Positions 41,424 through 50,563 of a DNA stretch of 64,000 bases are shown piece after piece. The notes beneath the pieces are model-generated. The model worked only from the letters and a program-made list of their open reading frames with translations. It was not told where the DNA came from and ran no database searches. A program made the position numbers and the translations under genes. This DNA is from Actinomycetota bacterium (lineage in GTDB: Bacteria; Actinomycetota; Thermoleophilia; Gaiellales; Gaiellaceae), in the NCBI GenBank assembly GCA_003162055.1, contig PMNA01000026.1:34025-98024 (forward strand), given 5' to 3'. Positions within the stretch are counted from its first letter, which is position 1. Each line of letters opens with the position of its first letter.

Positions 41424-42978
41424 GTCTCTCGCAAATGCGATTACGAGCTACCGCGTATTCAAGGTTCGCGCTCTCGCGCTCGCTCTCACGCTGGTCTCCG
41501 CGGGTTGCATCATCGGCCTCACCGCGCTGACGGCCAACGGCACGGTGTCGCAGGCGCAGCCCGTGCTCAAGGCGCTGCTCGTCGTCTCGTTTGTCGCGCT
41601 CGCCGTCGTCGATTTCAAGGCCAGTGTCGCAATCGCCATCTTCGAGCTGGTGCTCGCCGGAACGGGCGGCCAGTGGGTCTATATCAGGGGAGGTCTGACC
41701 GGCCGGACTTTCCTCGATGCGGTAGTCGCAGTTCGAGCCCTGGCGATCATCGCGAGCGACTGGAGGCGAACTCGCCGACTCGAACTGGGACGATACGGAA
41801 GACACGCGCTAGTCGTCGCCACGGTGATCCCGATCGTCTGGATGGCGCTCGGCTTGCACTACGGGAATGTCCGTAGCGATATCTTCGCGGACGGCAACGG
41901 CTTTTTCTTCTTCGCCTTCATAGTCGTCATCGTCGCGCTCTTGATGCGTGGGCAGGGCGAATGGTTCCGGCGGCTCTTCCTCGCCGCCTGTGCCGTGAAC
42001 GGGATCTTCACCCTGGTGCTCATCTTCATCAGCTCGACCGGAATGGTCTTACTCGACACGACCATGGCGAATGTTCTCCTGAACCGGCTCGGCATGGGCG
42101 GCGTGATCGGCCACCAAGGCTTCGGAGGTATGGGCACAGGCGCTTACAGGCTTTTCATCGGCAGCAGCCTCTTTCTCCAGGTCGGCCTCGTGCTGATCAT
42201 CTGGCGATTGGTCACGCGCCCGCGGCAGGTCTGGCCCTGGCTGCTTTACGCGATTCTCTCGATCGACCTCCTCGCCACCTACACGAGAGGCATCTGGATC
42301 GCCGGAGCCGCCGCGGTGGTCATGGCCGTCGCGCTCGCCTCGCCGAGCTTCAAGCGGGCGGCACTGCTCCTGGTGGCGACTGTTGCGCTGTGGGGACTGA
42401 TCGCTGCGGGCGGAGCTCTGAACAACTTCTCGCTTCGCAGCTATGTCTTCAATCGCTCGGCGTCGATCGTCAGCACTGGTACCAACCCGGGGTCTACTAA
42501 CAAGGTGTCGTCCAGCAAGCCGGGGTCGTCCAGCAAGTCCTCTCCGACGGATGCCTACGGAGAGGCCTCGAACGCCATGAGGATCAAGGAGGCGAAGATC
42601 CTCTTCCGCCTCATCCGCAAGCGGCCGGTTCTGGGCTACGGCTTCGGCGCTGTCGCGAAGCATTACGGGCCTACCTACGCTTTCGAGCTTTCCTTCCTTG
42701 CGCTGCTGTTCAAGGCCGGCATCATCGGTTTCCTCATCTACATCTCGTTCCCGCTCCGGCTGCTCTGGGACTCCTGGCGCGTCCGCTTCCGCAAGAGGCC
42801 ACCGCCGAGCGGCATCCCGTTCCGGGCTGCTTCGATTCCCTTCGCGATCGTCGCCAGCATCATGCTCGCCGCTGCTGTCAACCCGTACCTGTTCGCCGCC
42901 TTCGGGATCATCTCCATCCTGGCCGCGACCGCCTGGCTCGACAATACGAAGCCGACCGCGACTCCCGCCGAACCCTAA
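41404..42978 (+). CDS. O-antigen polymerase/ligase-like protein, paralogue of 9373-11499
   Basis: A 524-residue membrane protein with about eleven helices. It matches the protein at 9373-11499 along its whole length: VVDFKASVAIAIFELVLAGT, FADGNGFFFFAF, LLYAILSIDLLATYTRGIW and NAMRIKEAKILFRLIRKRPV with LGYGFGAVAKHYG. Where the other protein carries a ~200-residue insert, this one has a short Ser/Lys/Gly linker (SSSKPGSSSKSSPTD). Polymerises or ligates lipid-linked glycans outside the membrane, by family. ATG 41404 lies inside the previous gene (20-bp overlap); the longer upstream frame is shadow. The 3' end overlaps the convergent GT2 by 4 bp. Confidence 0.85.
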   Translation: MNTTSLRSLANAITSYRVFKVRALALALTLVSAGCIIGLTALTANGTVSQAQPVLKALLVVSFVALAVVDFKASVAIAIFELVLAGTGGQWVYIRGGLTGRTFLDAVVAVRALAIIASDWRRTRRLELGRYGRHALVVATVIPIVWMALGLHYGNVRSDIFADGNGFFFFAFIVVIVALLMRGQGEWFRRLFLAACAVNGIFTLVLIFISSTGMVLLDTTMANVLLNRLGMGGVIGHQGFGGMGTGAYRLFIGSSLFLQVGLVLIIWRLVTRPRQVWPWLLYAILSIDLLATYTRGIWIAGAAAVVMAVALASPSFKRAALLLVATVALWGLIAAGGALNNFSLRSYVFNRSASIVSTGTNPGSTNKVSSSKPGSSSKSSPTDAYGEASNAMRIKEAKILFRLIRKRPVLGYGFGAVAKHYGPTYAFELSFLALLFKAGIIGFLIYISFPLRLLWDSWRVRFRKRPPPSGIPFRAASIPFAIVASIMLAAAVNPYLFAAFGIISILAATAWLDNTKPTATPAEP

Positions 42979-43961
42979 AGCAGGGCTCTCTTCGTCCAGA
43001 CCTTCTGCCGCCGCAGCGCGGCCCGCGCGCCGCTCACCCGGGCCAGCGGTATCGCTCGGCGACCGGCGGCGCCCGCGCGGCGATAGCGCTTCCATTCCCG
43101 AAGTCCGGCAAAGCGACCGACCAGCGGAGCGAATGTCAGCTGCGTCAGCGCGATGAAGACAACATAAGCGAGGTCGTCTGCCAGCATCCACAGGGCATAA
43201 CGCCTGAGCTGCGCGGTGCCGGCGTTCTTGGCGAGCATGCGCACCCTGTTGCGGCCGACCAGGAAATATTTACGGCCCGATCCATGGCCGAGGGTGGCCG
43301 AGTGGTGGTGCACCACGACGGCGCCGGGCGCGTAGAGGCAACGCCAGCCGCGCATGCGGGCGCGCCAGGCGACATCGACATCCTCCAGATAGGCGAAGAA
43401 GGACTCGTCGAAGCCGCCGATCTCATCCAGCATCGTGCGCCGGTACATGGCCGCGCCGCCGCTCGCCCCGAAGACCTCCACCGGCTCGCCCTCGCTGCTG
43501 TTGGCCGGTTCGCCCAGCAGGCGATCGTAGGCGATGCCGAGCCGATCCACCTCGACACCGGCCGAGTTGAGCATCTCCCGGCGATCGAAGAAACGCATCT
43601 GAGCGGCCACCGAGCCGATGTCGGCGGCGGAAGATCCGGCGGCGAGCAGTTGCGTAAACAGTCGCGGCTCGGCTATCGCATCGTCGTTCAGCAGCGCGAC
43701 CCACTCGCCTTTCGATCGCCGGATACCCTCTGCTACGGCCGGCGAAAAACCGATGTTCTCCGGCTCGTAGACGACATCGACGCCCGTGGCGAGCTCCGAG
43801 CTGAGCCCCGGCTCGCCCGGCGACGCTCCGTTCAGGATCAGGATCAGCTCCGACGCGCCATCGACCTGCCGGAGTGCCGCCTGCGCCGACAGAAGACACT
43901 CCTCAAGAAGCGGCCCCTTGCGGTAGCTCACGACGATCACCGAAAGGATGGGCGCGGTCAC
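42975..43961 (-). CDS. GT2 family glycosyltransferase (rhamnosyltransferase-like)
   Basis: A 328-residue GT-A enzyme. LSVIVVSYRKGPLLEECLLS opens it; VVYEPENIGFSPAVAEGIR, WVALLNDDAIAEPRLFTQ (DDA metal motif) and FFAYLEDVDVAWRARMRGW follow. This is the same sub-architecture as the GT2s at 11496, 48193 and 50564, often called L-rhamnosyltransferases. A hydrophobic stretch near the end (LAYVVFIALTQLTFAPLVG) may anchor it. Start is GTG 43961. The gene converges on the polymerase gene with a 4-bp overlap. Confidence 0.87.
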   Translation of the reverse strand: MTAPILSVIVVSYRKGPLLEECLLSAQAALRQVDGASELILILNGASPGEPGLSSELATGVDVVYEPENIGFSPAVAEGIRRSKGEWVALLNDDAIAEPRLFTQLLAAGSSAADIGSVAAQMRFFDRREMLNSAGVEVDRLGIAYDRLLGEPANSSEGEPVEVFGASGGAAMYRRTMLDEIGGFDESFFAYLEDVDVAWRARMRGWRCLYAPGAVVVHHHSATLGHGSGRKYFLVGRNRVRMLAKNAGTAQLRRYALWMLADDLAYVVFIALTQLTFAPLVGRFAGLREWKRYRRAGAAGRRAIPLARVSGARAALRRQKVWTKRALL

Positions 43962-44184
43962 GATCGAGTCTCACGCGCCGGCAAGAGGCTTGAGAGGACA
44001 GCGGTCTTTGCCATCGTCTTCGCCACGTGCGCTAAATCTAGACAATTGACTCGGATCCGGCGGTTCGCAGGCGCTGCGCCCGTGAAAAGAGCGGTATTCG
44101 CGTAGTTGCTTCTACGAGTTGGAAGAAGCGAGGGGCACTCGACCTGGCTGCCGACTAGTCTTTTCTCTCGAGGAGCGAAAACGT

Positions 44185-45312
44185 ATGAACTCGATGACGA
44201 AAGAATCACCTTGGTCCGAGCAAGCACTCGCAGAGCTCAGCGAGGAGTTCGGCGACATCTACCGCGATCGTACGGTTCTCGTCACCGGCGCGGACGGTTT
44301 CATGGGCTCGCACCTGACCGAGGCGCTAGTGACGCTTGGAGCGCACGTCCATGCCTTCGTGCGCGCAACCTCAAGCGGCGCTCTCAACAACATCGGTCAA
44401 CTAAAGCCGCAGATCGAGGTTCACTTCGCCGATCTCACCGACAAGACCTCGATCGACTATCTCCTGAAAGACCTGCTCAGGGCGCCCGATAAGCCTTTCG
44501 TCTTCCACCTCGGCGCGCAGGCTCACGTCGGCGAATCGTGGCACCGGCCCTACGAGACGGTGATGGCGAATACCGTCGGCACGCTCAACCTCTTGCAGTC
44601 GATCGTCGACCAGGGGCTCGAGCTGGAGAAGTTCGACACCGCCGGTACCTCCGAGGAGTACGGCAACGTGCGCAGCTCCGTCTCTCATCAACACGACTAC
44701 GACGACGAGGGCGGCCTGATCCTGCACGAGCGCTCGCCAATCAATCCCAAGTCGATCTACGCGACCAGCAAGGTGGCGGCCGACTTCCTGACCATGAACT
44801 ACTTCGACGCCTTCGGCGTGCCCGGCGTTGTGACCCGCATGTTCAACAACTACGGCCCGCGCCAGAATCCGCGCTACATCACCGGCACGATCATCACCCA
44901 GGCGCTCGAGCGCGAGCAGGTCGAGCTCGGCAATCTCGAGCCGCTGCGCGACTTCTGCTTCTGCACCGACGGGGTGCGCGGGCACCTGACCGTCGCTGCT
45001 CACGGAATCCCCGGCGATCTCTATGTCTACGGGCAGGGCGAGAACATCTCGATGCGGGACTGGGCCGAGAAGATCCTCGAGATCGGCGAGGCGGACGGTC
45101 ACTGGCCTGCCGGGCGCGAGCTGGTCTCGGTAGAGAAGCGCTTCCGTCCCGGTGCGAGCGACGTGCTGGCGCTCAGGGTCGGTTACGAGAAGCTCAAGCG
45201 CGAGACGGGCTGGGAGCCGAAGGTGTCGTGGGAAGAGGGAATCTCGCGCACGATCGCCTGGTATGCGGCGAACCGAGAGCGCTGGCTGGGACGAATCGAT
45301 TGGCTGGCGTAA
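44185..45312 (+). CDS. NDP-sugar 4,6-dehydratase (GDP-mannose dehydratase-like)
   Basis: A 375-residue extended [23 protein letters not shown] binds NAD(P), [16 protein letters not shown] carries catalytic Thr and Glu, and [19 protein letters not shown] has the Tyr-x3-Lys pair. [20 protein letters not shown] and [16 protein letters not shown] follow. It resembles LegB- and Gmd-type dehydratases; the adjacent synthase supports GDP-mannose as substrate, giving GDP-4-keto-6-deoxymannose. Start is ATG 44185 with AGGAG 9 bases upstream. A 222-bp divergent intergenic region precedes it and probably holds its promoter. Confidence 0.85.
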   Translation: MNSMTKESPWSEQALAELSEEFGDIYRDRTVLVTGADGFMGSHLTEALVTLGAHVHAFVRATSSGALNNIGQLKPQIEVHFADLTDKTSIDYLLKDLLRAPDKPFVFHLGAQAHVGESWHRPYETVMANTVGTLNLLQSIVDQGLELEKFDTAGTSEEYGNVRSSVSHQHDYDDEGGLILHERSPINPKSIYATSKVAADFLTMNYFDAFGVPGVVTRMFNNYGPRQNPRYITGTIITQALEREQVELGNLEPLRDFCFCTDGVRGHLTVAAHGIPGDLYVYGQGENISMRDWAEKILEIGEADGHWPAGRELVSVEKRFRPGASDVLALRVGYEKLKRETGWEPKVSWEEGISRTIAWYAANRERWLGRIDWLA

Positions 45313-45370
45313 GCGTAGATTCGAGCAGAGTCCGGTTGATCGCAAAGCGGAGGTCGCCACGCTCCCTCCC

Positions 45371-46294
45371 ATGAAAACCGTCGTCACCGGAGGAGCCGGC
45401 TTCCTCGGCACGCATCTGGTCGAACGGTTGCGCGCGCAGGACATCGAGCCCTACATCCCACTCCTGAAAGACTGGGATCTCACTCGCGAGCGCGACGTCG
45501 AGCGGCTCTTTGCCGAGACGCGTCCCGAGCTCCTGATCCATCTCGCGGCGGAGGTCGGCGGCATTGGCGCCAACCAGGCCAATCCCGGTCGCTACTGGTA
45601 CGCGAATCTGATCATGGGCGCCCAGATCCTCGAACAGAGCCGCCTCTGCGGTCTGCGCAAGCTCGTCCTGATCGGGACGATCTGCGCCTATCCCAAGTTC
45701 ACGCCGGTCCCGTTCAAAGAGGAAGAACTCTGGAACGGCTACCCCGAGGAGACGAACGCGCCCTACGGGATCGCCAAGAAGACGCTGCTCGTCGGCGCCC
45801 AGGCCTACCGCGAGCAGTACGGGCTGGATGCGATTTATCTGCTGCCGGTGAACCTCTACGGCCCGCGCGACAACTTCAATCTCGAGACCTCGCACGTGAT
45901 TCCGGCGCTGATCAGCAAGATGGTCGATGCCAAGCGAGGCGGGAAGCGAGAAGTGGTGCTCTGGGGCGACGGCTCGCCGACTCGTGAGTTTCTGTACGTA
46001 GACGATTGCGCCGAGGCGATTCTGCTGGCAGCCGAGCGCTACGACGGGCCCGAGCCGGTCAACATCGGCACCGGCAGTGAGATCTCGATCCGCGAATTGG
46101 CCGAGCTGATCGCAGAGCTGACCGGTTACGAGGGCGAGCTCGTCTGGGATACGTCGAAACCGAACGGTCAGCCGAGACGCCGCCTGGACACCGGCCGCGC
46201 CGAGCGCCTGTTTGACTTCCGCGCAAGGACTTCCTTACGTGAGGGGCTCGAGCGAACGATCGCCTGGTATCTGGAGCACCACGCTCCGACCTAA
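45371..46294 (+). CDS. GDP-L-fucose synthase-like epimerase/reductase
   Basis: A 307-residue [22 protein letters not shown] is the NADPH loop. [20 protein letters not shown] and [20 protein letters not shown] match the GDP-fucose synthase (WcaG/Fcl) pattern including the catalytic Ser/Cys region, and [19 protein letters not shown] has Tyr-x3-Lys. [20 protein letters not shown] and [16 protein letters not shown] complete it. It would epimerise C3/C5 and reduce C4 of GDP-4-keto-6-deoxymannose. ATG 45371 is 58 bp after the dehydratase stop. It would supply the GT11 enzyme at 29921. Confidence 0.88.
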   Translation: MKTVVTGGAGFLGTHLVERLRAQDIEPYIPLLKDWDLTRERDVERLFAETRPELLIHLAAEVGGIGANQANPGRYWYANLIMGAQILEQSRLCGLRKLVLIGTICAYPKFTPVPFKEEELWNGYPEETNAPYGIAKKTLLVGAQAYREQYGLDAIYLLPVNLYGPRDNFNLETSHVIPALISKMVDAKRGGKREVVLWGDGSPTREFLYVDDCAEAILLAAERYDGPEPVNIGTGSEISIRELAELIAELTGYEGELVWDTSKPNGQPRRRLDTGRAERLFDFRARTSLREGLERTIAWYLEHHAPT

Positions 46295-46412
46295 TGGCCA
46301 GAGGCGATGCCTCTAAGGGCTGCGCCGACATGATTTAGTGCAGACGTCAGTTCCGCCGGTAGCGGTTGTATGGTCCCCCGATCGGGCTGTGAAAGAAGAG
46401 AGGTGCCACCGG

Positions 46413-47006
46413 ATGCTCGGATTGAGAAAGGCATATGGGCGTTTGTCGAGCGCGATGATCAGAGCGACTATCGTGGTCAGGTTCCCCCATGTGTCGTTGG
46501 GGGAACGAATTCGGTTCAACGGCTTCCCGCAATTCAGAATCGATCGGACAGCGCGGGTTTCGATCGGCTCCGGCTCGATCTTCACCAGCAAGACGAGCGC
46601 GAATTTCGTCGGGCTTTTTAAACGGACGTCGATCTACGTAGGACCGGATGCCGAGCTTGAGATCGGCGAGAACGACGGTTTTTCCGGCGTCTCGATCTAC
46701 TGTTCTTTACGAATCGAAATCGGTCCGAATCTGAATTGCGGTGGGAATGTCTCGATCTGGGATACGGACTTCCATCCGCTTGGAGCGGAAGCACGGCGAG
46801 AGCACGATCTGACTCAGATCGGGCGCGCCCCGATCGAAATCGGCCCCGACGTGTTTATCGGAGCGCAGTCGATCATCCTAAAAGGCACGCGTATCGGTGC
46901 GAGGAGCATCATCGGCGCCGGTAGTGTCGTATCAGGCGAGATCCCTGCCGATGAGATCTGGGCCGGCAACCCGGCAAGACGGATCCGGAGCTTGTCGGCG
47001 GGATAA
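46413..47006 (+). CDS. Hexapeptide-repeat O-acetyltransferase (LbH fold)
   Basis: A 197-residue left-handed beta-helix acyltransferase. Hexad-type repeats run from IDRTARVSIGSGSIF to IGARSIIGAGSVVSGEI. The catalytic His sits in VSIWDTDFHPLGAEAR, equal to the DTDFHP motif of maltose/NodL-type O-acetyltransferases. It would transfer acetyl from acetyl-CoA to a sugar hydroxyl of the repeat unit in the cytoplasm. ATG 46413 has GAGG 9 bases upstream; a GTG at 46338 would add 25 unlike residues. It follows the GDP-fucose genes on the same strand. Confidence 0.85.
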   Translation: MLGLRKAYGRLSSAMIRATIVVRFPHVSLGERIRFNGFPQFRIDRTARVSIGSGSIFTSKTSANFVGLFKRTSIYVGPDAELEIGENDGFSGVSIYCSLRIEIGPNLNCGGNVSIWDTDFHPLGAEARREHDLTQIGRAPIEIGPDVFIGAQSIILKGTRIGARSIIGAGSVVSGEIPADEIWAGNPARRIRSLSAG

Positions 47007-47035
47007 CTGAGTAGCGGATCGAACGAGGCGACGTG

Positions 47036-48196
47036 CTACTCGCTCGTGAGAGCACGCGCCAGCTTGGCTTCGATCACGTCGAAGCGCGCCGGCCAGGATT
47101 GCTCGGCGGCAAACTTGCGCCGCGCCGCTGCCAGTTCGGCCGAGTCGGAGTGAAGAAGGTCTTCGATTGCCTTTGCGAAGACGCCCGGCTCCGCGGCTGC
47201 CACTGTGATCTGGCCGGCGAAGATCGCCGGGTCGACGAAGGGCGTGCAGAGGACGGGCAGCCCCATTGCCAGGTACTGGTAGATCTTGCCGGGACTCATT
47301 CTCGTAGTGAACGGCTCGACGCGATGCGGCACCAGCCCGATGTCACAGCTGCGGACAAGCGCGGGCAGCTGAGCTAGCGGGACCTGGCCCAGGTAGGTCA
47401 CGTTCGGAAGATCGGTGAGGGTATCGATGTCGATCTTGCGCTCGCCGCCGAGCAGCAATGACCACTCGGAATGCGCAAGCGCGAGACTGTGGATCAGCTC
47501 GAGGTCGATCCAGCGTTCGAAAGTTCCGATCACGAGCAAGCGAGGATGCGCAACCCGCGCTATCGGATCATCGCTTCGTGAACCGGCATCGAACAGGTTC
47601 AGATCGACGCCGTTTCGCACCAGCAGGCGCCGGTGCGCGGAGGCCGGCAGGTCGGCGAGAGAAAGCTCATTGGCCGCGACGCAGATATCGGCCAGAGCGG
47701 CCGCTTCGGATTCCAGTTTCCGCAGGCGGCTCACGTTGACGCCGGGAGCGGAGAGATAGTCGTCGGTGCGGTAGTAGAGGGCAAGGTCGCACTCGATCTT
47801 CTCCCGAAGCTTCACCAGATGAGGCGAGTACGACCAGAGCAGCAGCCGCTCGGCGCCCAGCTTGCGTAAGGCTCGCCGAATCTGGAGCGCGAGCAGACGG
47901 CGGTTGAGCGCGGTGCCCAGCTGGGTGCCCTGAAGCGGGATTCCGAACGGCGCCAGACGCCAGATGCGATCGCTCACTTGAGCGAACGGGCGCCTGAACT
48001 GACGTAGCCGGCGAGTCAGCTTTTTGACGTCCTTTCGCTGCAGTCGTGCGCTGCGCAGGCCAATCGGATCGACCCAGAGAACGCGGTAGCCTCGTCGCTC
48101 GGCCTCGTTCATGAGATGCCGGGAGTTGTGCGGAAGACCCGCCCACTCCGTGATCGGAAGGCAGACGATCGTGTCGAAGAGCGGCGCTTTACTCAC
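47036..48196 (-). CDS. GT4-like glycosyltransferase (TuaH-like)
   Basis: A 386-residue GT-B protein. VCLPITEWAGLPHNSRHLMN is typical of TuaH-like transferases; then LLWSYSPHLVKLREKIECDL, ALYYRTDDYLSAPGVN, the donor-domain start LLVIGTFERWIDLELIHSL, and TTRMSPGKIYQYLAMGLPVL, where Lys-x-Tyr-x-Tyr replaces the usual E-x7-E. GTG 48196 overlaps the upstream GT2 stop (GTGA), settling the start; the longer frame further upstream is shadow of that GT2. Together with the two genes upstream it forms a glycosyltransferase and polymerase block. Confidence 0.85.
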   Translation of the reverse strand: MSKAPLFDTIVCLPITEWAGLPHNSRHLMNEAERRGYRVLWVDPIGLRSARLQRKDVKKLTRRLRQFRRPFAQVSDRIWRLAPFGIPLQGTQLGTALNRRLLALQIRRALRKLGAERLLLWSYSPHLVKLREKIECDLALYYRTDDYLSAPGVNVSRLRKLESEAAALADICVAANELSLADLPASAHRRLLVRNGVDLNLFDAGSRSDDPIARVAHPRLLVIGTFERWIDLELIHSLALAHSEWSLLLGGERKIDIDTLTDLPNVTYLGQVPLAQLPALVRSCDIGLVPHRVEPFTTRMSPGKIYQYLAMGLPVLCTPFVDPAIFAGQITVAAAEPGVFAKAIEDLLHSDSAELAAARRKFAAEQSWPARFDVIEAKLARALTSE

Positions 48197-49116
48197 GAAA
48201 GGTCTTCGCCCGGAGCCGGAGCGTCCCGGCGCGAGCTTAGGCGCCTGAGCAGGTGACGGTTGATCGCGCTGCGTGTCATCGAGATTCCCAGCTTGGCGGC
48301 GATACCAGTGTAGACGGCGCCCCTGAGCAAGATGTTGTCGTTCTTCGCGTAGTGCTTGCGGTAGAAGCGATACATGCCGTAATGAAAGGCGTAGTTGACG
48401 CGCGGCTTGCGGCTCTTCCCGCTCGTACCGGCCTTGACGTGAATCACCTTCACCGCCGGGTCGTACCAGGTGATCCAGCCGGCCTGCGCGAAGCGGTAGC
48501 AGAGGTCGAGGTCTTCCATGTACATCCAGTAGCCCTCGTCGAAGAGCCCCACCTCGTCCAGCGCCTTGCGCCGCATCAGCATGAAGGCGCCGTTGACGGC
48601 GTCCACGGGCCCGCTCTCGACCTCGGGCGCGCGGTACTGGGCGAGCCGGGCCGGCGCCTTCTTCCAGCGCCCGATGCGGGTGAAGTGCGCCAGCGCGCCG
48701 AGGGGCGTCGGAAACGAGCGCCGCGCGGCATGGTCGAAGCTTCCGTCCGGGAGCTCGAGCCAGCAACCGGAGATGCCGACCTCCGGCTTCTGCTCCATCA
48801 GCTCGAGCATCTGATCGAGCGCGCCGCCGGTCATCAGCGTATCGGGATTGAGCGCCAGCACGTAGGGAGCGCTGCCGCGCCGAATGACCAGGTTGTTCGC
48901 CTTCGAGAAGCCGAGATTCTCGTCCGAGGCGATCAGCTCGACCTCGGGGAACTCCTCCTCCACCATCTCCACCGTTCCGTCCTCGGAGGCGTTGTCCACT
49001 ACCCAGACGCGGGCGCCCCCCGCGGGCGGAAAGGCACTTAGCGACTTGAGGCAGTCGCGAAGTAGCGTCCGGCAGCGATACGAGACGATGACGATGTCGA
49101 GCCGCAGTTCGGACAT
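48193..49116 (-). CDS. GT2 family glycosyltransferase (rhamnosyltransferase-like)
   Basis: A 307-residue GT-A enzyme. LDIVIVSYRCRTLLRDCLKS, VWVVDNASEDGTVEMV, VLALNPDTLMTGGALDQM (metal region) and YWMYMEDLDLCYRFAQAGW (ED base) give the WbbL-like set. The C-terminal basic region RHLLRRLSSRRDA may contact the membrane. It is encoded between the polymerase and the TuaH-like GT4, ending in a GTGA overlap with the latter. It probably adds rhamnose or another deoxyhexose, which cannot be confirmed from sequence. Confidence 0.9.
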   Translation of the reverse strand: MSELRLDIVIVSYRCRTLLRDCLKSLSAFPPAGGARVWVVDNASEDGTVEMVEEEFPEVELIASDENLGFSKANNLVIRRGSAPYVLALNPDTLMTGGALDQMLELMEQKPEVGISGCWLELPDGSFDHAARRSFPTPLGALAHFTRIGRWKKAPARLAQYRAPEVESGPVDAVNGAFMLMRRKALDEVGLFDEGYWMYMEDLDLCYRFAQAGWITWYDPAVKVIHVKAGTSGKSRKPRVNYAFHYGMYRFYRKHYAKNDNILLRGAVYTGIAAKLGISMTRSAINRHLLRRLSSRRDAPAPGEDLS

Positions 49117-49127
49117 CTCGGTCGAGT

Positions 49128-50501
49128 CTAGACGCTCTCTTTCGCGCGCCTGCTTCCCGGCTCCAGCGAGCGGGCGAACACCAACGGCGTCGCCAGTACG
49201 AGCGCCGCGAAGGCATAGAAGTAATAGAACTGCATCGTCAGATAGAAGGCATTCGACGCCATCGTGCCGAGGAGTGCCGCGACCATCCCCCAGGCCAGCG
49301 GCCTCAATCGGGCCGCGGTCGGCGCGTCACCCGCGGCCGTCAGTGCCCGCCCGAGCGCGAGTGCCGCCGCCAGGCGCCGGAACAGGTACCAGAGGAAGAC
49401 GGCGAAGACGACGGTGCCGACGATCCCTCCCTCCACCAGCAGCGCGACGTAGAAGGAATGCGGCCCCCAGTTGGTCTTACCGGTGACGAACTCGTAGTAG
49501 ACCGAAAAGTTGTTCAGTCCAAGCCCGAACAACGGGTGGCTGTGCAAGACCTGCGGAATGAAGTGGTAGACGCCGAGGTGCGCCGAGACCGAGCCGGTGT
49601 TCGTCTGCAAGCGCGAGCGAAGCACGGTGGCGAAGAAATGACGGCGCTCGAAGACCACGCCCGCGAGCAGCACGCAGACGGCGCCGAAGGGAACGAGAAA
49701 GCGCGCCCGAGCGAAAAACTTGCGGTAGGGAATCGCCAGAACGAGAAAGCCGACGCCGAGCCCGAGCAGCCCGCTGCGCGAGAGAGTCGCCAGCTCGACC
49801 ACGAGCAAGAAGCCGAGCAGAGCGGCCAGCGGCCAGCGCAGGCGATGTCCGCGCTCGAGGCGCAGGTAGAGCGGAACAAGGATCAGCAGCGCCATCGCCA
49901 GCATCACGCCGAGGTGGTTGGGATCGCCGGTAAGCGCGTTGGGCCGGTAGACGTTCTGGTTGCCGACCGCGCCGTAGATGTTGATCGAGGAAGCCGCCCC
50001 CCTGGTGAGCGGATCGAGCAGGCGCTTGTCGATGTTGAAGCCGGCCTCGGCCGCCCCGAGCTGGACGATGCCGTAGGCGGCGTTCGTGACCATGCCGACG
50101 ATAAAAGCCCCCAGCGCCGTCCAGAAAAAGCGCTGCGAGCGGTCGCTGAGATGAATCACCGCCGCGGTCAGGAAGAGCAGGTGAATGACGAGCTTGACCA
50201 TTCCCTTGCTGAACTGGGTCAGGCCCTGGGCGCTGTCGATGTTGAAGAATCCCACCAGGTAGCAGACGAGGAAAGCGGCGCTGAAGGCGAGTGTGACGAG
50301 CGCGGTGCGCGGAACCCTGAGGTCGCGCGAATGCGCGATATCGACGACGAAACTGGTCAGGTAGGCGATGGCAAGGAGATCGGCCAGGGCGACCGAGACA
50401 CCGACCTCCCAGTGCAGCTTCTCGAAAGTCGCTGCAAAGAGCGTGATCAAGAGCAACCAATCGGTTCGCCTGCTCAAGCGCTGGGGCCGCGGTACCGTCA
50501 C
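49128..50501 (-). CDS. O-antigen polymerase/ligase-like membrane protein
   Basis: A 457-residue protein with 10-12 helices. WLLLITLFAATFEKLHWEVG is the first; ATLSRSGLLGLGVGFLVLA and SHPLFGLGLNNFSVYYEFV followed by GPHSFYVALLVEGGIVGTVV are the Wzy/WaaL signature blocks. GTG 50501 is chosen; the frame extends upstream to 50861, but that part overlaps the GT2 and is Arg/Gly-rich shadow. It is the fourth polymerase-like gene in the window and unrelated in detail to the pair at 9373 and 41404. Confidence 0.85.
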   Translation of the reverse strand: MTVPRPQRLSRRTDWLLLITLFAATFEKLHWEVGVSVALADLLAIAYLTSFVVDIAHSRDLRVPRTALVTLAFSAAFLVCYLVGFFNIDSAQGLTQFSKGMVKLVIHLLFLTAAVIHLSDRSQRFFWTALGAFIVGMVTNAAYGIVQLGAAEAGFNIDKRLLDPLTRGAASSINIYGAVGNQNVYRPNALTGDPNHLGVMLAMALLILVPLYLRLERGHRLRWPLAALLGFLLVVELATLSRSGLLGLGVGFLVLAIPYRKFFARARFLVPFGAVCVLLAGVVFERRHFFATVLRSRLQTNTGSVSAHLGVYHFIPQVLHSHPLFGLGLNNFSVYYEFVTGKTNWGPHSFYVALLVEGGIVGTVVFAVFLWYLFRRLAAALALGRALTAAGDAPTAARLRPLAWGMVAALLGTMASNAFYLTMQFYYFYAFAALVLATPLVFARSLEPGSRRAKESV

Positions 50502-50563
50502 GGGCTGATCGTACGTGCTCGCGGCCCGCGGCCGGGGCGGTTCATAGCCATCATCCGATGCCC

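Noticed and set aside
44185..45312. Assignment as a definite GDP-mannose 4,6-dehydratase
   Set aside because: Several blocks fit LegB/UDP-sugar dehydratases equally well; only the neighbouring synthase argues for GDP-mannose, so the name was kept general.
48197..49216. Extension of the TuaH-like GT4 to 726 residues
   Set aside because: The extra part is a frame-shifted shadow of the GT2 at 48193-49116; GTG 48196 with its GTGA overlap is the sensible start.
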